Shown piece after piece: positions 57,424 through 64,000 of a stretch of DNA of 64,000 bases; positions within the stretch are counted from its first letter, which is position 1, and the number at the start of each line of letters is the position of its first letter. The translations under genes and the position numbers were made by a program. Source of the stretch: Megascapheus bottae (Eukaryota; Chordata; Mammalia; Rodentia; Geomyidae); contig JANJXV010000153.1 of the NCBI GenBank assembly GCA_024803745.1, positions 1,364,001-1,428,000 on the forward strand, given 5' to 3'. The notes under the pieces are model-generated. The model searched no databases, was not told the DNA's origin, and was given only the letters and a program-made list of their open reading frames with translations.

Positions 57424-58047
57424 CTGATCAAGCTTCCCTTCTTCAGTAGGGTATGGTTTGAAAACTGTGCATAGCTTCTGTTTGAAGCCAGTCCAGAAAG
57501 GAAAGTCCATGAAACTCTCATTTCCAGTTAACTGCCAAGAAAAAGCCAAAGATAGAGATGAAGCTCAAGAGAGCTAGAGAGCCATCTGAAAAGAATGGTT
57601 ACACCCTGCAACATCCTCATTACCTGATCTTGAAAACATCTCTGCGTGCATCCCAGCATGCAGCCAGCATCTGGGGGTGACAGTGACCCCTGCGCCCATT
57701 GGCAATCTGCACTGTCTCTGACATCTGTAATGTGAACCTCATTCTGTTGGGTTTGTGAAGCGGTGTCAACCCTGCAGAAGGAACCAACTGTGCCCTAACT
57801 CCCACTGTCCCCTGGGGCCCCTAGCATTCCCCCATCTGCACCCCTCCTGTGGCTTCTGATCCTAGGGAGCCCTCCTGCCCTGTCCAACACTCACATGAAG
57901 TGCATATTTCTTCTCCTGGGGCAACTTCTCCACAGAGAGTACATGACATGCCCACTCTCCAGGCACGGGGAGATGCTGCCCAAGTAGCAAATCAGTGATA
58001 AGGACATAAAGTGATGAATAGAATTTTAGATCCTGATGGTAGACAGT
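57424..58047 (-). other. Three compact candidate exons, unrecognised gene
   Basis: Exon a (58047-57895, 153 bases) lies between TTGGATTTTGCAG and GTGAGTG. It is open only in phase 0: TVYHQDLKFYSSLYVLITD and VLSVEKLPQEKKYALH. Exon b ends at 57624 before GTAATG; starting it at an internal AG (about 57743) gives 120 bases in phase 0 with NEVHITDVRDSADCQWAQG. Exon c (57531-57424, 108 bases) follows TTTTTCTTGGCAG and reads LTGNESFMDFPFW; its donor GTGCTT is weak. All three can be joined in frame. I cannot name the product, and a decayed gene is equally possible. Confidence 0.3.
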
Positions 58048-58484
58048 CTGCAAAATCCAAGGGAGAATGGAATTGGAGGGGACCAGGGATCAGGATGTGG
58101 GCATGGAGCTTCCCTGCAAAGGGGGTAGGGGAAGTCACAGGCTGGGGGATGCACAGGATGATCCATGGGCCCTGTGCAGCTACTGGGTCACCCCCTTCTT
58201 CATCTCAGCCTTTGGCTTTGAGCTCTGTGATTGTCAAGATGTGCACAGTCTGTACTCTGGCTGGCAGAAGAAAGGACCCTGGGAAGACAATTGTAGACCC
58301 TTTGTGAGTGTAGGAAGGGGTAGGCTGGACACCCAGTCCAAGAGGAGCTAAAACTGGAGTCGAGGGGTGTGCAAGGAGTGGGTGTGAGGGTTGTGGGCAG
58401 TCACTGTCACGGCAGAGGTGGCTCTGTCTGTGGGGTGAGTGCCTCCCTGCAGGCACAGCACTGGACATATCAGAGATCCACATG

Positions 58485-58605
58485 AAAAGGAAAAGCTGGA
58501 AATGGCACTATGGTTCAAATGGTAGAGCATCAACCTTGAGCAAAAGAGCTCAGGGACAGTACCCAGGACCTGAGTTCAAGCCTCATGACTGTAAAAGAAA
58601 AAGAA
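58485..58605 (+). repeat. Partial ID-like SINE half
   Basis: AGCTGGAAATGGCACTATGG, CAAATGGTAGAGCATCAACC and CCTGAGTTCAAGCC are the ID-like half of a composite SINE. Confidence 0.7.
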
Positions 58606-59840
58606 TCAGGACTATGAGAGGGAACCTGGTACTCTCTTGGTCTAATCAGACACAAGAAGAGGCCGGGATAGGCTGTGGAAAAACACAGAGAACATCTTCC
58701 CCCAGCTCATCCTGTCCTGCATGCAGGGACAGCCATGTAACTAGGGCTACGGTGAGATCATCTTCACCCCTGTGCTGCCATCTGAATTGTAGGCCTCTGT
58801 CCTGCATGGGGTGTCCTGATGGCTGAGCAGGTGCCCTAACCCTAGATGGAGAGCAGCCACTGACTGTGGTAGCTAAGGAGAGATCTGTTCCATAGCTATC
58901 AGGCCACCCAGCATGGGAGCCATAACCACCCCTCACCCAGGTAGAGGCCAATGGTTCTCCAGGTGCTACTAACATTGCCCCACCCCTAGCTCTGGGTACA
59001 CGTGACATTCCCTCCACAAGGAGCAGGACTAAGTGAAGGATCAGGAAGCTGCCTATGGGCTTCAGATGATGGCCAGGCTGGCACTACAGATGGCCTCAAT
59101 CTGTCAGCACCTTCCCCTGCCTCCATCCTTCCTCCATCATGCCTCTCTACCTCCCACCCATTAACCTTGGAAACCAATGAACTGGGCTCTCATCATTCCT
59201 CTCATCTCTTCACCTACCTTGCCATGCGTCCATCCCTCTGTCACTTCCACCCCACACACATCCCAACACCAGCCACCCTCTAGCTTATGAGGATCCCAGA
59301 GGAAGCTCTTGGTGAAGGGCTTGTGACCACAAAACAGTTACTATCACCTGCTCCGGCCTGATCCACCACAGAATAAGAACAGCCAAGCAGGCACACACTG
59401 CAACAGAGTTGCTCTGCTGCCACTCTGATTTCTTCATGGCCAGGACTTGGCTCTCCTCAGCCTCTCAGCTCAGTAACCAGAACATTGTGCTTTCACAGAG
59501 CCATGGCTTCCAGTCTCCATGGACACAATGACATCAAGGTGATGCCAACTTCCCCATCTCTATATACTTCTAACTATGGGATGGGAGCTGAGGTTCTCTT
59601 CTGTCACTCCATCCGCTAAGAGGCTCATGCAGATTTCTATCCTTTGCTCATCATGGTGACTCTTTGGTTAACAAGTCACTGCTGGGCTTCCAGTTCACCA
59701 CATATAGAACCCATACTCCAACACTTTTCTTAGAAGGACTGATGACTTTTAAATATTCTCTAGTTTTAAATTTCTAGTTCCTTCTCTCTTTCATTTATAT
59801 ATTTCCCTTCCTCACATACTTCTCTTTTTTTACCTTCCTT
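58606..59840. other. GC-richer region without recognised gene
   Basis: Short frames exist on both strands (58646-59017 on -, 59002-59283 on +). They look like chance frames in GC-richer sequence, and no known motif was seen. Confidence 0.35.
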
Positions 59841-59844
59841 CTTT

Positions 59845-60055
59845 CATTCCTGGCCTTGAACTCAAAACCTGGACCTTTTTCTTAGCTGTTCTTTGCTCAA
59901 GGTAGCACTCTAGCTCTTGAGCCACAGCTCTACATCAATCTTTGTTCTTGCTCTAAACTGGGAGTATGAGTCTCATGCATTGTTCCCTTTGCTGGGTTGG
60001 TTTTAAACCACAATACTAAGATCAGGATCCTGAATATGCCTCGGATTACAGGTAT
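59845..60055 (-). repeat. Composite B1-ID SINE
   Basis: Antisense copy: CCTGGCCTTGAACTCAAAACC to GCCTCGGATTACAGG, diverged. Confidence 0.65.
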
Positions 60056-61009
60056 TATCTAATCAAAACAAATTCCTGATTTCTTTTTTAGACATAACTA
60101 GTTCTTTCAGGTGAGCCACCAGCCACTCATGCAAGAGCATTGCAAGATCCCAGCATTCATCTTGTCTCCAGTCTTATTCCATCCATCTCACAATGGTCAT
60201 CTAAAGCACCCTGCTGCATGCCTGAAGTCGCAAGGAACGTTCTCAACGCCACGAGAAGCCCCCTTAAGCTCTGCCTCAGACATGCCCAGCCCCCATCCCA
60301 CTTCCACATGAGCATTTGTTTAGGAGAAATTTCCTGAGTACATCATCATCTTTTCCTCACCATTCAAATTTCATCTTTGGAGTCATTTCTCCCAGACAAA
60401 GAGGAACATGATCCATGGTTTGATAGCAGCTCCAGTTTCATAGTCCCAGCCACCAACACCCCCCCCATTACCCTGCCAGACACCTGAATTCAAGGACAAT
60501 GTTTTCACTATCCCTGACTCTTATCAAATGTTTTAACTTATACAGTGCATTAAAATAATTTTACTAAATGGAATAAACACATGGCATCAAGCTTCAGAAT
60601 CTTTGCATCTGAACTTTTAGTGAATAACCGACACACCAGCATTTCTGTAGCCAACAGAAATCTTAGCTTTGAGATTTCAGCATTCCTGGTATCCAAGTTT
60701 GGATGTGCTAACACTGCCCTTAATGGGGCACTTCAATCACACAATCCCACAACAATCAATGTCATTTGACATTCACTGGTAGGTGGTGCTAGGAAAAAGA
60801 CTGATGTGCCAACTCCATGCTGGCTTGACCTATGCCATCTTCAAACCTGGAGCAAGTGGGGCTCCTCTCTCCATGACACCTTTTGTCTACTACCCCAGGA
60901 GGACCTTTACCTTGAGACAAATTATGAAGACTATCTCTACCAGCAAAGTTTCCAGTGAGATGTGCCTACATGGATAAAGCTAAAATCTCACTAAAGTGAG
61001 GTTGTTGGC
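60056..61009. other. Region without recognised gene
   Basis: Two + strand frames (60581-60769 and 60783-60977) lie close together in different phases. I see no family signature in either. The surrounding sequence is unique. Confidence 0.35.
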
Positions 61010-61218
61010 AGTGCTGGAGCCTGACCTCAGGGCCTGGGCACTAAGCATTTGTACTCAAGACCAGCCCTTTACCACTTGAGCCCAAATTCCATTCCCAGCT
61101 GTTTTTATTTTTGGTAGTAAGAATCTATCAGACTTTCCTGTTCTAGGTGACTTGGAACTTCCATACTCAGATCTCAGCCTCCTGACCAGCCTGGATTAAA
61201 AGTGTGGATCAGCCATGC
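61010..61218 (-). repeat. Composite B1-ID SINE
   Basis: Antisense copy from GTGCTGGAGCCTGACCTCAGGGCC to GCCTGGATTAAAAGTGTGGATCAGCC. Confidence 0.7.
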
Positions 61219-61470
61219 GCCACACCTGAGGACTTCTGCCAGCATATTTTTTCCCAAAAATTGGAAGAGGAAGATGAGGGAGGGTTGGGCTCATCCTGCC
61301 CTGCATATGAAGGAGAGCATCCGCGAGTGAACTTCATTCCCTGTTGTAGGCTGCTGGAGGAAAAGGAAGCAAATAGGCACAGGCTGGCAGCAGATGCCAC
61401 AGAACAACTTGTGACCAAGACTCCCAGAGCAGACCTCAGAATCGATGACAGAGTTGGATCTACCCAGTAA
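61204..61470 (+). other. Open frame of 88 codons, unrecognised
   Basis: The frame begins in the tail of the SINE and continues through unique sequence reading LLEEKEANRHRLAADATEQ. It is charged and possibly helical. There is no splice or promoter signal that I trust. It is more likely a chance frame than a gene. Confidence 0.15.
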
Positions 61471-61614
61471 CAGAGGCAGTGGTGACACCTGAAACTGCGC
61501 GTTTGAGCCTTTGCTGCTAGTAAACAGGGCCACCTATGTCTCAATGAGAAAGGTGAGATTTTGGTGGAGAAGGTGAGATTAAACATTATGTATCATGCCA
61601 GAAGGCAGACTATA

Positions 61615-62500
61615 AGGGGTCTTTTATTATTCCAAGTGAAATTTTGGATTTCCTCTTCTGTTTCTTTAAAGAATGACATTGGGATATTGATGAATATTGC
61701 ACTGAATTTGTAGATAGTCCTTATCAAGATTGCCATTTTTACAATATTACTTCTTCCAAACCAGGAGCATAGGTTTTTGCATTTCCTCAGTTATGCGTTA
61801 ATTTCCTTCTCCAGAGTTTATAGTTCCATCAAAAAGATGCTTTACATTCTAAGTTAATTCCTAGGTATTTTATTTTCTTTGATAGCAAAATGAGTTGCTA
61901 TCCTGATTCTTGCCTCATTCCTCTCATTTGTTGGCATATAGGAAGGCAGTTGACATTGAGGGTTAATTTTATACCCTGCTACCTTACCAAAGTTTTATAT
62001 CAGCTCAAGCAGCTTCGGAGTAGAGTCTATAGGGTTCTTTAAATACAGAATCATGTCATCTGTAAGGAGAGAAAGTTTCAGTTCCTCTTTCCCTTTTCCT
62101 CCTCACTCCAGTTAGAATGGACAAGATCCAGAAATCTAATAACGTATGCTGGAGGGGATGTGGCCAGGAGGGATCACTACTACACTGCTGGTGGGATTGC
62201 AAACTCGTTCAACCACTATGGAAAGCACTATGGCAGTATCCCAAAAAGACTAAACATAGAGCTCCCCTGTGATCCAGCAATTTCACTACTTGACAATCGT
62301 CCAGATAGGACACACTAAATTCACTAGAACAATAACATTTACCACAGCACTATTTACTATAACAAAGGTATGGAACCAACCCAGATGCCCGTCAGTTGAT
62401 GAGTAGATCAAATATGGTATTTTTACACAATGGAATTCTGTGCTTCTGTCAGAAAGAATGACATAGACGAATTTGTAAGGAAATAGAAAGACTGTAAAGT
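61615..62500. mobile_element. L1 fragment with inverted 5' part
   Basis: Positions 61615-62103 match L1 ORF2 in - orientation (GGGGTCTTTTATTATTCC, AAAGAATGACATTGGGAT, TACAGAATCATGTCATCTG). At 62104 the orientation flips, and 62104-62500 match the Cys-rich end of ORF2 in + orientation (GGAGGGGATGTGGCCAGGAG, CTATGGAAAGCACTATGGC). The piece stops before the 3'UTR. It is older than the array L1s. Confidence 0.85.
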
Positions 62501-62574
62501 TTAGAAATTAGTTTCTGTCTCCTTCTCTCTCTCCTTCTCTATCTCTGTAAAATTTAGAAGTTCCTGTTTCTCTC

Positions 62575-62575
62575 T

Positions 62576-62650
<75 letters not shown>
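62575..62650. repeat. (CT)n microsatellite
   Basis: About 75 bp of nearly pure CT. It abuts the 3' end of the antisense ID-like SINE that follows, and probably grew from that SINE's tail. Confidence 0.95.
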
Positions 62651-62653
<3 letters not shown>

Positions 62654-62654
62654 C

Positions 62655-62830
62655 AATCCTTAGGCTTGAACTCAGGGCCTGAGCTACTTTTGCTCAAGGT
62701 TAGCACTCTACCATTTGAACAACAGTGCTGCTTCTGGCTTACTCTTTTCACGTAGTATTGAGGAATCTAACCCAGGCCTTCATCCTTGATAGGTTAGCAC
62801 TCTACCACTAAGCCACACAGTCAGCTTTTA
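62655..62830 (-). repeat. ID-like SINE
   Basis: Antisense copy from AATCCTTAGGCTTGAACTCAGGGCC to GTTAGCACTCTACCACTAAGCC. Confidence 0.8.
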
Positions 62831-63059
62831 GAGGTTTCTGACAAAGGTTTTCCTACATGCTATTATTGCTTCTGTGAGTGCTCTTAATGCTTGCTGAAGG
62901 TTGACTTTGTTTAGAAGACTTACCCTAATGCTCCCATATACAGAGATTCTATATATAGCTAAATGTTTTTCATTACTCAGAATTTCTCTATTGTGTATGT
63001 TCTGAAATGTACTGAAGACTGACTTCTGATTAAAAGTCATTGCACATTTGTTCTATTCA

Positions 63060-64000
63060 TTAGTTTTCTTTTCTTCTATGGGAATCAGGTTTGTGATGAA
63101 CACAGAAGTATGCCTTCCAGGTCAAACACTTTCCACATTTGTAATATTCATAAGGTTTTTCTCTCCTATGTGCATTTTATACTTAGTCATGCGTTCATGA
63201 TGGATTTTTCATATTCTTATATTCATACGATTTTTATCCTGTGTCTGTGTGGTATCATGCAAACTCAACTATGAGTTCTTCAAAAAAATTTCCCTTTCAT
63301 TTTATTCATAGGATTCTATCCTGTGGGTGTTTAGTGATAAATCTTGACTTGTGCCTTCTGGGGAAAAGACTGAACATTTGCTACAATCATTAAGGGTTTT
63401 ATCTTGTGTTGGTTCTGTGACACAAGCTGAGTTTTCTTCCACAGACTAAAAAGTCTTTCCTATTTATTACATTGCTAAGGCTTCTCATATGTGTGAACTC
63501 TCTTACACTTCCTGAAGGGTGAATACTGCACGAAAGACTTTCAACTTTGGTTATATTCCTAGGGTTTCTAATATGTGTGAATTCTGTTATGCCTCCTGTA
63601 ATGTGACTTCCATCTGAAGGTCTTACCACATTTGATGCACTCGTACAGTTTCTCTCCTGTGTGTGTTCTCTGATGCAATTTGAGGGAAGACTTCCATTTG
63701 AAAGACATTCCACATCGGTTACATTCATAAGGTTTTTTCTCCTGTTTGAATTGTCTTATGCATGTTGAGGTTTGGCTTCTGTGTGAAGGACTTTCCACAT
63801 ATGTTACACTCATAAGGTGTTTCTCCTGAGTATATTCTCTGATGAACATGGAGTTTTACCTTCCATTTGAAAGACTTTCCGCATTCACTACATGCATAAG
63901 TTTTCTCTCCTGTGTGTGTTGTATTATACCCATCAAGATATGACTTCCACTTGAAGGTCTTTCCACATTTGTTGCACACATAAGGTTTCTCTCCTGTGTG
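63060..64000 (-). pseudogene. Decayed C2H2 zinc-finger exon, enters from right edge
   Basis: The - strand encodes a row of C2H2 fingers with [10 protein letters not shown] linkers: [21 protein letters not shown] at the edge, then [56 protein letters not shown] and [20 protein letters not shown] frameshift near 63735 separates the third and fourth of these. Below 63568 the fingers lose Cys and His residues and acquire stops, though linker remnants remain visible to about 63080. The exon resembles the last exon of a KRAB-type zinc-finger gene, whose upstream exons would lie beyond 64000. The first finger also lacks its first zinc-binding His (YNTTH). Confidence 0.8.

Noticed and set aside
62554..62751. 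Arg/Glu repeat protein on the - strand
   Set aside because: It is the translation of the (CT)n microsatellite and a SINE.

Overview
The window looks like a rodent chromosome rather than a microbe, virus or plasmid. It is crowded with LINE-1 (L1) sequence, with tRNA-derived ID-like SINEs ending in A-rich tails, and with composite SINEs that join a 7SL/B1-like half to an ID-like half. It also holds a solo LTR, a decayed C2H2 zinc-finger exon and (CT)n, (TG)n and (ATC)n tracts. The style of the ID-like SINEs recalls those of the kangaroo-rat/pocket-gopher group (Geomyoidea). That assignment is from memory and is moderate at best. I see no intact protein gene that I can name.

Positions 1-33345 form a head-to-tail tandem array with a period of about 7.42 kb. 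Each unit holds a 1.37-kb segment S on the + strand, followed by an L1 on the - strand of about 6.05 kb (5'UTR, ORF1, ORF2, 3'UTR and a tail seen as poly-T). Four units have a full L1 (ends at 7408, 14831, 22256 and 29681). The fifth S is followed by an L1 whose 5' part is missing and which stops at 33345. The array runs off the left edge, so its copy number is unknown. All L1 copies share the same inactivating lesions, so the array grew by DNA duplication and not by new retrotransposition.

Positions 33346-40291 are a spacer of old SINEs and older L1 3' ends. Positions 40292-48910 hold a second block of the same material with only one S: an L1 missing its 3' end, then S, then the same 5'-truncated L1, ending at the same breakpoint as the array and followed by the same roughly 125 bp of flank. 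It resembles the array before amplification.

Positions 49030-50935 are mostly SINEs. Positions 51350-54418 hold scattered exons on the - strand that I read as a dead RalGDS/RGL-family gene (N-terminal exon, two REM-domain exons, a possible acidic linker exon), interrupted by a 401-bp solo LTR with a 6-bp target duplication. Positions 54194-55557 are a solitary, inverted copy of S without L1. It shows that S is the first coding exon plus flanking intron of that RalGDS-like gene, and that the array L1 sits in the intron just before the REM exon. Thus the window holds three states of one locus: without L1, single-copy with L1s on both sides, and amplified.

Positions 55558-62830 are largely non-coding, with SINEs, three compact candidate exons of an unrecognised gene near 57.4-58.05 kb, and an L1 fragment whose 5' part is inverted. 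A decayed zinc-finger exon enters from the right edge on the - strand.
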